NCBI RefSeq assembly: GCF_004023625.1 | Contig: NZ_RPDJ01000050.1 | Coordinates: 1 to 63,493 of the forward strand | DNA: 63,493 nucleotides | Direction: 5' to 3' | Source of the DNA: Streptomyces cavernae | Lineage (GTDB): Bacteria; Actinomycetota; Actinomycetes; Streptomycetales; Streptomycetaceae | Part shown: positions 33,057-41,714 of the stretch, one piece after another | Layout of the letters: every line of letters starts with the position of its first letter | How positions within the stretch are numbered: position 1 is the stretch's first letter | Position numbers and translations under genes: made by a program | Notes under the pieces: generated by a model | Databases searched by the model: none | Seen by the model: the letters and a program-made list of their open reading frames with translations, nothing else | Told to the model about the DNA's origin: nothing

Positions 33057-34786
33057 CGGACGGGTTCCTCCGTTTCCTGGCTGACGGGCCGGGACGCCTG
33101 GGCGGGCAGGGGCGGCATCACGCCGGCGCCCTCCAGGTGGGTGCGGGCGCCCCGGATCGCCTCGGGCGTGGTGGCGTACTCGCCGCCCTCCCGGCTCAGC
33201 AGTTCCAGCGCGCCGACGGAGTACAGCACCTGGCGCTGGCCGGGGTGGATCCCGGAGGTCATGACGACAATGCCGCGCCGGTTCAGCTTCTCCACCACGT
33301 CCTTCAGGACGAGGGCGCCGGTGGCGTCGATGGTGGTCACCCGGGACATGCGCAGGATGACGACACGTACGTCGGCGACCTCCGCCAACTCCAGCAGGAA
33401 GCGGTGCGCGGCGGCGAAGAACAGCGGCCCGTCGACCCGATACGCCACGATGTGCTCGGCCAGCAGCGCGTGCTCCTCCACGCTGTGGTCACCGCGGTCG
33501 AGGGGGACCTCTTCGAGGCGGGCCTGCTTGGCGACGGCGCGCAGGGCGAGGGCGCCCGCGACGACCAGGCCGATGATCACGGCGTACACGAGGTCGAGCG
33601 CGAGGGTCGCGACCGCAGTGAGGGCGAGGACCAGCGCGTCGGAACGGGTGGACTTGGCCATGGCTCTGAGCGAGCCGACCTCGACCATGCGGATCGCGGT
33701 GGCCAGCAGCACGCCGGCGAGCGCGGCCAGCGGGATCCTGGAGACGAGGGGCGCCGCTGCGAAGACGATCACCGTGAGGATCGCGGCGTGGACGAGCGAG
33801 GCGAGCCTAGAGCTCGCGCCGGTGCGGACGTTGACTGCGGTCCGGGCGATCGCGCCGGTCGCGGGCACGCCGCCGAACAGCGGTGCGGCGATGTTGGCCA
33901 GGCCCTGGCCGAACAGCTCTCGGTCCGGGTCGTGCTTCTGGCCCACCGTCATGCCGTCGGCCACCGAGGCCGACAGCAGCGACTCCAGCGCGGCCAGCGC
34001 CGCCACCGCGACCGCCGGGGCGAGCAGCGAGCCGAGCGCGCCCAGGTCCAGGAAGGCGAGCGACGGTACGGGCAGTCCGGACGGCAGATCACCGATCGGC
34101 TTCGCCGCGTCCAGGCCGGCCACCTGCGCCACGACGGTGGCCGCGATCACCGCGAGGATGGAGAAGGGGACCGTGGGCCGCAGCCGGGCCCCGATCAGCA
34201 TCATGGCGGCGACCGCCAGGGCGATGGCTACGGCGGTCCAGTTCGGGTTCTGCGCGAACTCCGCCAGAGCGCGCCAGGTCACCACGAGGACGCGGTCACC
34301 CTCGGGCTTGGGCACCCCCAGGGCGTTCGGGATCTGCTGCAGGCCGATCACACAGGCGATGCCGAGGGTGAAGCCCTCGACCACGGGGGCGGGCACGTAC
34401 TGCATGTACTTCCCGGCCCTGAACAGGGCGAGCGCGACGAGCATCACGCCCGCCATCAAGCCCACCGTGAGCACCCCGGACGGCCCGTGCTCCGTGACGA
34501 TCGGCACCAGCACCACCGTCATCGCGCCCGTCGGCCCGGACACCTGCAGGTTCGATCCGCCGAACACCGCGGCGAGCGCGCCGGCGATGACCGCGGTCGC
34601 CAACCCGGCCTCGGCGCCGAGCCCGGAGGAGACGCCGAAACCGAGCGCGAGCGGCAGCGCGACGATCGCCACGGTCAGCCCGGCCAACAGGTCCCGGCGC
34701 GGGGCGCGGCGCATCTCTGCCAGATCCGTACGACCAGGCAGCAGCGCAGTGAGCCGGACAGCTGGCCGGCCAAACGAGACGCTCAT
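33053..34786 (-). CDS. SulP-family anion transporter with STAS domain
   Basis: The 577-residue protein has a SulP transport core (ALPLALGFGVSSGLGAEAGL, NLQVSGPTGAMTVVLVPIV, GQGLANIAAPLFGGVPATGA, AIARTAVNVRTGASSRLASL) and a C-terminal STAS domain (RVVILRMSRVTTIDATGALV). SulP proteins carry sulfate, bicarbonate or related anions with H+ or Na+. ATG 34786 overlaps the arsR stop in ATGA. Because it is co-transcribed with an ArsR and lies beside an ion-pumping complex, bicarbonate or proton-coupled transport is plausible but unproven. Confidence 0.9.
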   Translation of the reverse strand: MSVSFGRPAVRLTALLPGRTDLAEMRRAPRRDLLAGLTVAIVALPLALGFGVSSGLGAEAGLATAVIAGALAAVFGGSNLQVSGPTGAMTVVLVPIVTEHGPSGVLTVGLMAGVMLVALALFRAGKYMQYVPAPVVEGFTLGIACVIGLQQIPNALGVPKPEGDRVLVVTWRALAEFAQNPNWTAVAIALAVAAMMLIGARLRPTVPFSILAVIAATVVAQVAGLDAAKPIGDLPSGLPVPSLAFLDLGALGSLLAPAVAVAALAALESLLSASVADGMTVGQKHDPDRELFGQGLANIAAPLFGGVPATGAIARTAVNVRTGASSRLASLVHAAILTVIVFAAAPLVSRIPLAALAGVLLATAIRMVEVGSLRAMAKSTRSDALVLALTAVATLALDLVYAVIIGLVVAGALALRAVAKQARLEEVPLDRGDHSVEEHALLAEHIVAYRVDGPLFFAAAHRFLLELAEVADVRVVILRMSRVTTIDATGALVLKDVVEKLNRRGIVVMTSGIHPGQRQVLYSVGALELLSREGGEYATTPEAIRGARTHLEGAGVMPPLPAQASRPVSQETEEPVR

Positions 34787-35124
34787 CGCGCGCTGACCTC
34801 GGTTTCCCGCAGCTCGGCCAGCAGCTCGTTCCGTTCGGCCAGCATGTCGGTCAGGATCCGGCGCGCGGCCTTCATCAGGTTCGCGACGTCGCCGCCGGCC
34901 AGCTCGTAAACGACGGTCGCGCCCTCCCGCGTCGACGCGACGATGCCCGACCGGCGCAACACCGCCAGCTGCTGCGACAGACTGGAGGGCTCCACCTCTA
35001 TGGCCGCCAGCAGATCCCGCACCGGCTTCGGACCGTCCTGCAGCAGCTCCAGCACCCGGATCCGTACGGGATGCCCCAGCATCCGGAAGAACTCGGCCTT
35101 GGCCTGGTACAGCGGAACGGACAC
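34783..35124 (-). CDS. ArsR-family repressor heading the SulP operon
   Basis: The 113-residue protein is a paralogue of the ArsR at 30873: VPLYQAKAEFFRMLGHPVRI, LSQQLAVLRRSGIVASTREG and TVVYELAGGDVANLMKAARR align along the whole length. It also has no Cys. GTG 35124 with GAGGGG just upstream fits the start of its paralogue. A longer in-frame start exists at 35205. The perfect palindrome at 35217-35236 lies about 95 bp upstream, so it is likely self-regulated. Confidence 0.87.
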   Translation of the reverse strand: MSVPLYQAKAEFFRMLGHPVRIRVLELLQDGPKPVRDLLAAIEVEPSSLSQQLAVLRRSGIVASTREGATVVYELAGGDVANLMKAARRILTDMLAERNELLAELRETEVSAR

Positions 35125-35216
35125 GACCCCTCGGCTTCCCCGACAGCGCCCCACGCGGGGCAAGCGAAGGCTGCGCCCGTGGCTACCTGCGAACACAGCC
35201 AACACAGCATCTAACC

Positions 35217-35236
35217 AATTGCAAAATTTTGCAATT
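35217..35236. promoter_or_regulatory. probable ArsR operator (20-bp perfect palindrome)
   Basis: AATTGCAAAATTTTGCAATT is fully symmetric. Its inner 16 bases, TTGCAAAATTTTGCAA, match the site at 31396 in 12 of 16 positions, including both TTGC/GCAA ends. It is strikingly A/T-rich within about 70% GC DNA and sits upstream of the arsR-sulP operon. Confidence 0.75.
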
Positions 35237-35350
35237 CAGCATCTGATTACCGCCCGGGGAACTCCTCCACGGACAGGACGGCAGTCCGAGTGCGGAAGGG
35301 GCCTCTGTCAGCCGATGCCGGGCAGCCGGTCACCCGCGACGAGTCGCAGA

Positions 35351-35710
35351 TCAGCTCTTCTTGACCACGCTGGACTTGAGCTGCATCGCTCCGAAACCGT
35401 CGACTCTGCAGTCGATGTCGTGGCCGTCGACCCCGTCGACCAGCCGGATGTTGCGTACCTTGGTCCCGGCCTTGATTCCCGAGGGGCTCCCCTTCACCTT
35501 GAGCGCCTTGACGACCACCACAGTGTCACCGTCCTGGAGCACGTTGCCGACGGAGTCCTTGACGACCCGCTCCCCGGCAGCGTCCCCGCCGTCCGCACCG
35601 CTCTCGGCGGGAACCCATTCGTGGCCGCACTCCGGGCACACCACAAGGGCGTTCATCTCGTAGGTGTACTCACAGGAGCACTTAGGGCAGGGAGGTAGAT
35701 TCTCGAGCAT
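35351..35710 (-). CDS. PhnA-like zinc-ribbon protein
   Basis: The 119-residue product has an N-terminal zinc ribbon (PPCPKCSCEYTYE and VVCPECGHEW) and a C-terminal SH3-like domain (VLQDGDTVVVVKALKVKGSP, IKAGTKVRNIRLVDG). This is the YjdM/PhnA family, once thought to be phosphonoacetate hydrolase but now of uncertain role. The gene reads the same way as the arsR-sulP operon but lies behind its own 120-bp gap, so it is probably separate. Confidence 0.88.
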   Translation of the reverse strand: MLENLPPCPKCSCEYTYEMNALVVCPECGHEWVPAESGADGGDAAGERVVKDSVGNVLQDGDTVVVVKALKVKGSPSGIKAGTKVRNIRLVDGVDGHDIDCRVDGFGAMQLKSSVVKKS

Positions 35711-36119
35711 CCCGTCAGGGTATCCGTCCCGAAACGCCTGTCCCGACGGACGGGAAGAGCCACCGCCGGCATCCCTCGCAGAGGGAACCGCCGGATGTCT
35801 TCCTGCAGACCGTGCCAGACGGCTTGGTGGCCGGCCTGCAGGAGGTGGGAATCGCCCGGCTCGTCTGGGTGATCATCGCCTCATTGCTCCCTGACGCCTT
35901 CGGGGTTTGCGTCTTCGGCCCGGACACATCGCCAGTCGGCGGATACGCCCTCGGGGACCCGGCCAGTCGAATCAGCCGCGCTGACCATGTCCGCGCGCTG
36001 GTCGACCTGGCTGAGCGGTCCGACTTGCACTGCGAGCATTTCGGAGTGCTCCCGCCGTCACCCCACGAAGAGGCATCTGTTGCTCTCGAAAGCGGCGACC
36101 GGCGCTCGCACACGTGTTC

Positions 36120-36330
36120 AAGGACCGGCCGCTGCCGCACACCGTCTTTCCCCTACGCGTTCGTGGACGCCACCTACTGCAAGGCAAGCGTCAACCACCA
36201 GCTTGTGTCCCAGCCGGTAGTCATCGCCACCGCTCCGCCGACAGCCGACGCGAGATCCTCGGCTTCGACGTCGGCGACAGCGAGAGCGGCCCGTTCTGGA
36301 CGGCATCGAGGGCACCCACCCAGCTCCTTA
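36120..36330 (+). pseudogene. IS256-family transposase fragment
   Basis: FPYAFVDATYCKASVNHQLV followed by SQPVVIATAP carries the first catalytic Asp region of IS256 transposases. After a frame change near 36240 the match goes on with REILGFDVGDSESGPFW (second Asp). All else is missing. The stretch 35711-36119 before it has no supported gene. Confidence 0.65.
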
Positions 36331-36366
36331 CGGCCCACAGACGGCCCGGGGCCGGCGAGACGCAAA

Positions 36367-36394
36367 GGGGCCGACGGTCACGACCGTCGGCCCC
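36367..36394 (-). terminator. hairpin terminator of glnA2
   Basis: A perfect 12-bp stem (GGGGCCGACGGT / ACCGTCGGCCCC) with loop CACG lies 39 bp after the glnA2 stop codon. Confidence 0.8.
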
Positions 36395-36432
36395 ATCCGC
36401 CCGAATCAGCGGGAACCGGCTCCAACCTGCCC

Positions 36433-37794
36433 CTACAGCACCGGCAGGTTCTTCCGCAGCTCGAAGGCGGTGACCTCGGAGCGGTACTCCTCCCACTCCT
36501 GGCGCTTGTTGCGCAGGAAGAAGTCGAAGACGTGCTCACCGAGGGTTTCGGCGACCAGGTCGCTGCGTTCCATCAGGGTCAGGGCCTCGCCCAGGTTCTG
36601 CGGGAGGGGTTCGATGCCCATGGCGCGGCGTTCGGCGTTGGACAGGGCCCAGACGTCGTCCTCGGCGCCCGGCGGGAGCTCGTAGCCCTCCTCGATGCCC
36701 TTCAGACCTGAGGCGAGCAGGACCGCGTAGGCGAGGTAGGGGTTGGTTCCGGAGTCCAGGGAGCGGACCTCGACGCGGGCCGAGCCGGTCTTGCCGGGCT
36801 TGTACATGGGGACCCGGACCAGCGCGGAGCGGTTGTTGTGGCCCCAGCAGATGTACGAGGGGGCCTCGCCGCCGGCGCCCGCGGTGCGCTCGGCGCCGCC
36901 CCAGATGCGCTTGTAGGAGTTGACCCACTGGTTGGTGACGGCGGAGACCTCCGCCGCGTGCCTGAGCAGGCCCGCGATGAAGGAGCGGCCCACCTTGGAG
37001 AGCTGGTACTCCGAGCCCGACTCGTAGAACGCGTTGCGGTCGCCCTCGAAGAGGGACAGGTGCGTGTGCATGCCGGAGCCGGGGTGCTCCGAGAACGGCT
37101 TCGGCATGAAGGTGGCCTGGACGCCCTGCTCCAGCGCGACCTGCTTCATGACCAGGCGGAACGTCATGATGTTGTCCGCCGTGGACAGCGCGTCCGCGTA
37201 GCGCAGGTCGATCTCCTGCTGGCCGGGGGCGCCCTCGTGGTGGGAGAACTCCACCGAGATGCCCATCGACTCCAGCATCGTGATCGCCTGGCGGCGGAAG
37301 TCCTGGCCGACGTGGGTCGGGGTGTGATCGAAGTAACCCGAGTTGTCCGCGGGGGTCGGCCGGGAGCCGTCCAGCGGCTTGTCCTTCAGCAGGAAGAACT
37401 CGATCTCCGGGTGCGTGTAGAAGGTGAAGCCCAGGTCGGAGGCCTTCGCCAGGGCGCGCTTGAGGACGTAGCGCGGGTCGGCGAAGGACGGGGAGCCGTC
37501 GGGCATCAGGATGTCGCAGAACATCCGGGCCGTGCCCGGCGCCTCCGCGCGCCACGGCAGCACCTGGAACGTCGACGGGTCCGGCTTGGCGATCATGTCG
37601 GACTCGTAGACCCGGGCGAAGCCCTCGATCGCCGAGCCGTCGAAGCCGATGCCCTCGTCGAAGGCCTGCTCCAGTTCGGCCGGGGCTACGGCCACGGACT
37701 TCAGGAAGCCCAGGACATCCGTGAACCACAGGCGTACGAACCGGATGTCGCGCTCCTCCAACGTCCGGAGCACGAACTCCTGCTGCTTGTCCAT
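36433..37794 (-). CDS. glnA2: glutamine synthetase-like enzyme GlnA2
   Basis: The 453-residue product is a GSI-type fold: GFDGSAIEGFARVYESDM, FYTHPEIEFFLL, EGAPGQQEIDLRYADAL, SEHPGSGMHTHLSLF and GHNNRSALVRVP cover the metal, glutamate and ATP sites. Sequence and synteny point to GlnA2 rather than the main GlnA. In S. coelicolor GlnA2 is described as a gamma-glutamylpolyamine synthetase. ATG 37794 has GGAAGCGGAAG upstream. The long open frame above it is not coding-like. Polyamine use is from family knowledge; the sequence alone shows a GS-type ligase. Confidence 0.9.
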   Translation of the reverse strand: MDKQQEFVLRTLEERDIRFVRLWFTDVLGFLKSVAVAPAELEQAFDEGIGFDGSAIEGFARVYESDMIAKPDPSTFQVLPWRAEAPGTARMFCDILMPDGSPSFADPRYVLKRALAKASDLGFTFYTHPEIEFFLLKDKPLDGSRPTPADNSGYFDHTPTHVGQDFRRQAITMLESMGISVEFSHHEGAPGQQEIDLRYADALSTADNIMTFRLVMKQVALEQGVQATFMPKPFSEHPGSGMHTHLSLFEGDRNAFYESGSEYQLSKVGRSFIAGLLRHAAEVSAVTNQWVNSYKRIWGGAERTAGAGGEAPSYICWGHNNRSALVRVPMYKPGKTGSARVEVRSLDSGTNPYLAYAVLLASGLKGIEEGYELPPGAEDDVWALSNAERRAMGIEPLPQNLGEALTLMERSDLVAETLGEHVFDFFLRNKRQEWEEYRSEVTAFELRKNLPVL

Positions 37795-38031
37795 CTTCCG
37801 CTTCCACCCATCCTTGCTGGTCAGGCCGCATGCTCCCACGCCCGGGGACACTCGGGGCACCCCGAGCATCCCACCACAACACCATTTCGTCCGTGTTGCG
37901 GGGCTTGATCCACCCGCCGAGCTCCGGCCGAACGGTTCGCGTACGGCAGGTGTCCGGCGCTGTGCCCATACTGCCTGCTCATCCGTCCGGCGCGTAATGC
38001 CTGCCCCTCCCTGGCTCGATACCGCGCCGTT

Positions 38032-38054
38032 AATTTGCATCTCAGATACCAATT
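38032..38054. promoter_or_regulatory. NsrR operator before the flavohemoglobin gene
   Basis: The 11-1-11 inverted repeat AATTTGCATCT, C, AGATACCAATT is A/T-rich and lies 66 bp before the hmp start, in the 325-bp gap between glnA2 and hmp. It matches in form the site before nsrR at 39933. The rest of the gap (37795-38031) shows no gene. Confidence 0.72.
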
Positions 38055-38119
38055 TAACTAGCGTACGGTCCGGCGCCACACCCCGGCGCCGACGCACACC
38101 CCGGCCCTGAGGAGCCCCG

Positions 38120-39433
38120 ATGCTGTCCGAGCAGTCAGCAGCCACCGTCCGCGCCACCCTGCCCGCCGTCGGCGCGGCCATCGGAACGATCTCCGAGCGC
38201 TTCTACGCCCGGCTGTTCGAGGCCCACCCCGAACTCCTGCGCGATCTGTTCAACCGCGGCAACCAGGCCTCCGGCACCCAGCGCCAGGCCCTCGCGGGCT
38301 CGATCGCCGCCTTCGCCACCCACCTCGTCGACCACCCCGACACCCGGCCGGACGTGATGCTGCGCCGGATCGCGCACAAGCACGCCTCGCTCGGCATCGC
38401 CCCCGAGCAGTACCAAATCGTTCACAAGCACCTGTTCGCGGCCATCGCCGAGGTGCTCGGCGAAGCGGTCACCCCGGAGGTCGCGGCCGCCTGGGACGAG
38501 GTGTACTGGCTGATGGCGAACGCGCTGATCGCCATCGAGAAGTCGCTGTACGAGGACCGGCAGGGCGGGGGCCCGCGCGACTGGGTGGTCGTGGAGCGGA
38601 TCGAGGAGACGGCCGACGTCACGACCTTCCGGCTGCGCCCGGCGGACGGCGGCCCGGTGTCCGGATACCGGCCGGGGCAGTATGTGTCGGTCCAGGTCGC
38701 GCTCCCGGACGGGGCCCGGCAGATACGCCAGTACAGCCTGTCAACAGCACCGGGGGCGTCGGTGTGGCAGATCAGTGTGAAGCGGGTTCACGGCGACACA
38801 GTGGCCGACGACGCATCACAGGACGGGCGAGCCGGATCTGTGAATGCGGTTCACAGCGAACCCGTGCCCGACGGTGAAGTCTCCAACCACCTGCATTCAC
38901 ACGTTCGCCCCGGTGACGTCCTGCGTCTCTCCGCCCCGTACGGCGATCTCGTGCTCGACGCCGGTGACGCGCCTCTGCTGCTCGCCTCGGCCGGCATCGG
39001 CGTGACGCCCATGATCGCGATGCTGGAGCAGCTCGCCGCCGACGGGCACCGCGCCCCGGTCACCGTCGTGCACGCCGACCGCTCCCCCGCCACCCATGCC
39101 CTGCGCGCCGACCACGAGGCCCTCACGGCAAAGCTCCCCGACGGGCGGCTCCACTTCTGGTACGAGGAGGGCGCCACGGAGGCCGACGACCCGGCGGAGA
39201 CCGACGGCGCCGGACAGTCCGGGCAGGACGGCGCCGGGCAGGCACGGCGGCCCTGGCGGGCCGGATGGGCCGACCTGGCGGACGTCGAGGTACCCCAGGG
39301 CACGCACGCGTACTTGTGCGGTCCGCTGCCGTTCATGCGCGCCGTACGGTCCCAGCTGCTCGCGAAGGGCGTACCGGCGGCCGACATCCACTACGAGGTG
39401 TTCGGGCCGGACCTCTGGCTCGCGCAGGACTGA
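38120..39433 (+). CDS. hmp: flavohemoglobin, nitric oxide dioxygenase
   Basis: The 437-residue product has a globin domain (residues 1-140, proximal His88 in the KHASLG motif), an FAD domain (RQIRQYSLS) and an NAD(P)H domain (ASAGIGVTPMIAML, ending YEVFGPDLWL). It turns NO into nitrate. An extra Gly/Ala/Asp-rich insert near residue 370 (TEADDPAETDGAGQSG) makes it longer than the E. coli enzyme (396). The NsrR site upstream and the nsrR gene facing it indicate induction by NO. Confidence 0.95.
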   Translation: MLSEQSAATVRATLPAVGAAIGTISERFYARLFEAHPELLRDLFNRGNQASGTQRQALAGSIAAFATHLVDHPDTRPDVMLRRIAHKHASLGIAPEQYQIVHKHLFAAIAEVLGEAVTPEVAAAWDEVYWLMANALIAIEKSLYEDRQGGGPRDWVVVERIEETADVTTFRLRPADGGPVSGYRPGQYVSVQVALPDGARQIRQYSLSTAPGASVWQISVKRVHGDTVADDASQDGRAGSVNAVHSEPVPDGEVSNHLHSHVRPGDVLRLSAPYGDLVLDAGDAPLLLASAGIGVTPMIAMLEQLAADGHRAPVTVVHADRSPATHALRADHEALTAKLPDGRLHFWYEEGATEADDPAETDGAGQSGQDGAGQARRPWRAGWADLADVEVPQGTHAYLCGPLPFMRAVRSQLLAKGVPAADIHYEVFGPDLWLAQD

Positions 39434-39481
39434 CGACCGGCCGAAGTGTTCCCGCGGGCTGGGAGGCGTCAGGTGTCCGGG

Positions 39482-39916
39482 TCAGCCGCGCCCCGTGATC
39501 TGCAGCAGCAGGGGTCCCGTGGGCGCGGCCACCACGTCCCTCATGGTCAGCGGGTCCAGCGAGGCGTAGAACGCCTCCTGGGCGCGGCGCAGGGCACCGC
39601 GCAGCCGGCAGCCGGAGTTGAGCGGGCAGGGCGTGTCCCCCTCGCACTCCACGACGTCCCCGTCGCCCTCGAAGTGCCGCACGATCGCCCCGACCGAGGC
39701 GGAGCGCCCCTCCTCGGTGAGCGTGAGCCCGCCGCCCCGGCCGCGGCGGGCGGCCACCAGTCCCAGGTGCTGCAGCTCGGCGACCACCTTCGCGGCGTGC
39801 GTGTACGGCACCTCCATGTCCTCGGCGACCTCGCGGGTCGTGGGGCTCGGCGCGTCCATGACGGCCAGCCGCATGAGCATCCGCAGGGCCAGGTCGGTCG
39901 ATCGCAGCAGCCGCAT
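39482..39916 (-). CDS. nsrR: NsrR, Rrf2-family [Fe-S] nitric oxide sensor
   Basis: The 144-residue product has a winged HTH (STDLALRMLMRLAVM, TREVAEDMEVPYTHAAKVV) and the three cluster-binding cysteines C91, C97 and C103 in ECEGDTPCPLNSGCRL, corresponding to C93, C99 and C105 of the S. coelicolor protein. NO destroys the [4Fe-4S] cluster and releases DNA. It converges on hmp (stops 48 bp apart) and has its own operator at 39933. Confidence 0.95.
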   Translation of the reverse strand: MRLLRSTDLALRMLMRLAVMDAPSPTTREVAEDMEVPYTHAAKVVAELQHLGLVAARRGRGGGLTLTEEGRSASVGAIVRHFEGDGDVVECEGDTPCPLNSGCRLRGALRRAQEAFYASLDPLTMRDVVAAPTGPLLLQITGRG

Positions 39917-39932
39917 ACGACCAACCGTAAAT

Positions 39933-39955
39933 AATGCGCATCTGGGATTCAAATT
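39933..39955. promoter_or_regulatory. NsrR operator before nsrR
   Basis: AATGCGCATCT, G, GGATTCAAATT is an 11-1-11 imperfect inverted repeat with the same GCATCT core as the hmp site. It starts 17 bp upstream of the nsrR ATG, so the gene is probably self-repressed. Confidence 0.7.
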
Positions 39956-40133
39956 TGTGGCACATCCGACGCCCGCCCTGCTCGGGTTCGACTCCCGGGC
40001 GGCGCCAATCCGGTACGAACCCGGCGCACAGCCCGTCGATTGCGCCATTCCGGCGCCCGGTCTCCTTACCGACCCTCCGGTCCCATTACGATCAGCGGAC
40101 CCGGCCGTACCTTTCCCCAGAAGGACAGACCCC

Positions 40134-40808
40134 ATGGCCCCCACGAAGAACACCGGCTCCAGCGCCGCCCGCAAGGCGCGCATAGAGGAGATGCGCCGCG
40201 CCGAGCGCACCCGCGAGCGCCGCAACCGGATCCTCACGATCACGGCCAGCGTGGTGGTCGTCGCCTGTCTCGTCGCCGGTGCCACCTATCTCGTCTCCTC
40301 GCAGGCGGACGACAAGGACAGCGCCGCGAGCGACTCCAAGAACTCCGGCTCGGGCAAGTTCGTCACGGGCAAGGACGGTGTGAAGACCTGGTCCGGCCAG
40401 CTCGGCCGCACCCACGTCACCAAGTCGGTGAGCTACCCGATGGAGCCGCCGGTCGGCGGTGACCACCACCAGGCGTGGATGAACTGCAACGGCGACGTCT
40501 ACACCAAGGCGATCAACAACGAGAACGCCGTGCACTCCCTTGAGCACGGCGCGGTCTGGGTGACGTACAACAGCAAGGCGTCGGAGGCCGACGTCAAGGC
40601 GCTCGCGGAGAAGGTGAAGAAGACGCCGTACACGCTCATGAGCCCGGACGACAAGCAGAAGGACCCGATCATGCTCACCGCTTGGGGGAAGCAGCGCACG
40701 GTGACGAGCGCGAGCGACCCGAACCTCGGCAAGTTCTTCGAGGAGTTCGTGCAGGGCAAGCAGACGCCCGAACCGGGTGCCGCCTGCACGGGAGGGTTGT
40801 CCCAGTGA
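40134..40808 (+). CDS. DUF3105 membrane-anchored protein
   Basis: The 224-residue product has a charged N-terminus, one membrane helix (ILTITASVVVVACLVAGATY, about residues 36-55) and an outside domain with the DUF3105 motif YPMEPPVGGDHHQAWMNCNG and HSLEHGAVWVTY. The His-rich stretch suggests metal binding. The function is unknown. ATG 40134 follows AGAAGGA. The next gene overlaps by one base (TGATG), so the two are coupled. Confidence 0.85.
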   Translation: MAPTKNTGSSAARKARIEEMRRAERTRERRNRILTITASVVVVACLVAGATYLVSSQADDKDSAASDSKNSGSGKFVTGKDGVKTWSGQLGRTHVTKSVSYPMEPPVGGDHHQAWMNCNGDVYTKAINNENAVHSLEHGAVWVTYNSKASEADVKALAEKVKKTPYTLMSPDDKQKDPIMLTAWGKQRTVTSASDPNLGKFFEEFVQGKQTPEPGAACTGGLSQ

Positions 40809-41431
40809 TGCGGCACGTCGCCTGGATCGCCGGCGCCGCGGCGACCGCGCTGGTCGCCGCTGGGGCGATCACATACGCGGTCGCCGACGGTGACGACTCC
40901 GGGACGAAGACCCCCGCCGCGGACTCCGCGGACGCGGGCTTCGCACGGGACATGGCGGTCCATCACCAGCAGGCCGTTGAGATGTCGTACATCGTGCGCG
41001 ACCGCACCGACGACGAGGAGGTGCGGCGGCTCGCGTACGACATCGCGCAGACCCAGGCCAACCAGCGCGGCATGATGATCGGCTGGCTCGACCTGTGGGG
41101 ACTGCCGAAGGTGTCGTCGGACCCGCCGATGAGCTGGATGGGCATGAGTGGCATGGCCTCCGGCAAGGACGGCGCGATGATGCCCGGCATGGCGACCAAC
41201 ACCGAGCTGAAGAAGCTGGGTTCGCTGAGCGGCAAGCAGGCGGAGATCTTCTACCTCCAGCTGATGACGGACCATCACAAGGGCGGCGTCCACATGGCCG
41301 AGGGCTGTGTCGCCAAGTGCACGGTCGACGTGGAGAAGAAGCTCGCGCAGGGCATGGCCGAGGCGCAGGAGTCGGAGATCGAGTTGATGACGGGAATGCT
41401 GAAGGAACGCGGCGCGGCGCCCCGCGACTAG
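40808..41431 (+). CDS. DUF305 metal-binding secreted protein
   Basis: The 207-residue product has an N-terminal helix (AWIAGAAATALVAAGAITYA) and a DUF305 four-helix domain with DMAVHHQQAVEMSYIV and MTDHHKGGVHMAEGC. A Met-rich loop (MSWMGMSGMASG and AMMPGM) lies between them. His and Met clusters of this type bind copper in related proteins. Translation is coupled to the DUF3105 gene, so the two probably work together outside the membrane. Confidence 0.86.
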   Translation: MRHVAWIAGAAATALVAAGAITYAVADGDDSGTKTPAADSADAGFARDMAVHHQQAVEMSYIVRDRTDDEEVRRLAYDIAQTQANQRGMMIGWLDLWGLPKVSSDPPMSWMGMSGMASGKDGAMMPGMATNTELKKLGSLSGKQAEIFYLQLMTDHHKGGVHMAEGCVAKCTVDVEKKLAQGMAEAQESEIELMTGMLKERGAAPRD

Positions 41432-41435
41432 GGCC

Positions 41436-41456
41436 GGCCTAGGGCTGCCCTAGGCC
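41436..41456 (+). terminator. hairpin terminator after the DUF305 gene
   Basis: A perfect 9-bp stem GGCCTAGGG / CCCTAGGCC with a 3-base loop begins 5 bp after the stop. The following stretch to 41714 has no supported gene. Confidence 0.65.
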
Positions 41457-41714
41457 CTGTCCGGGGTTGTGATCCGGATCAGGGAGCGGTGCGTGGTGCG
41501 TGCGATCGCAAGGCGCCGGTACACCCTCGTGTCCGCCCGCGACTACGACTTGTCCGGTCGTTCATCTCGCCGGGCGGATGCCGCTCGTCGTCCGCCGGTG
41601 CGGAGCCGGATGACTAGGGCCGCCGCAGTGGTACTCGGGTGCCGCGCTGTCCGACCTTGCGGCATCTTCGGGAGCCCCGCCTCGGCGCCAGGCCCTCGAC
41701 CGGGTTCCCGCAGG

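Noticed and set aside
35812..36119. Open plus-strand frame before the IS256 scrap
   Set aside because: No start signal, no recognizable family and mixed codon bias.
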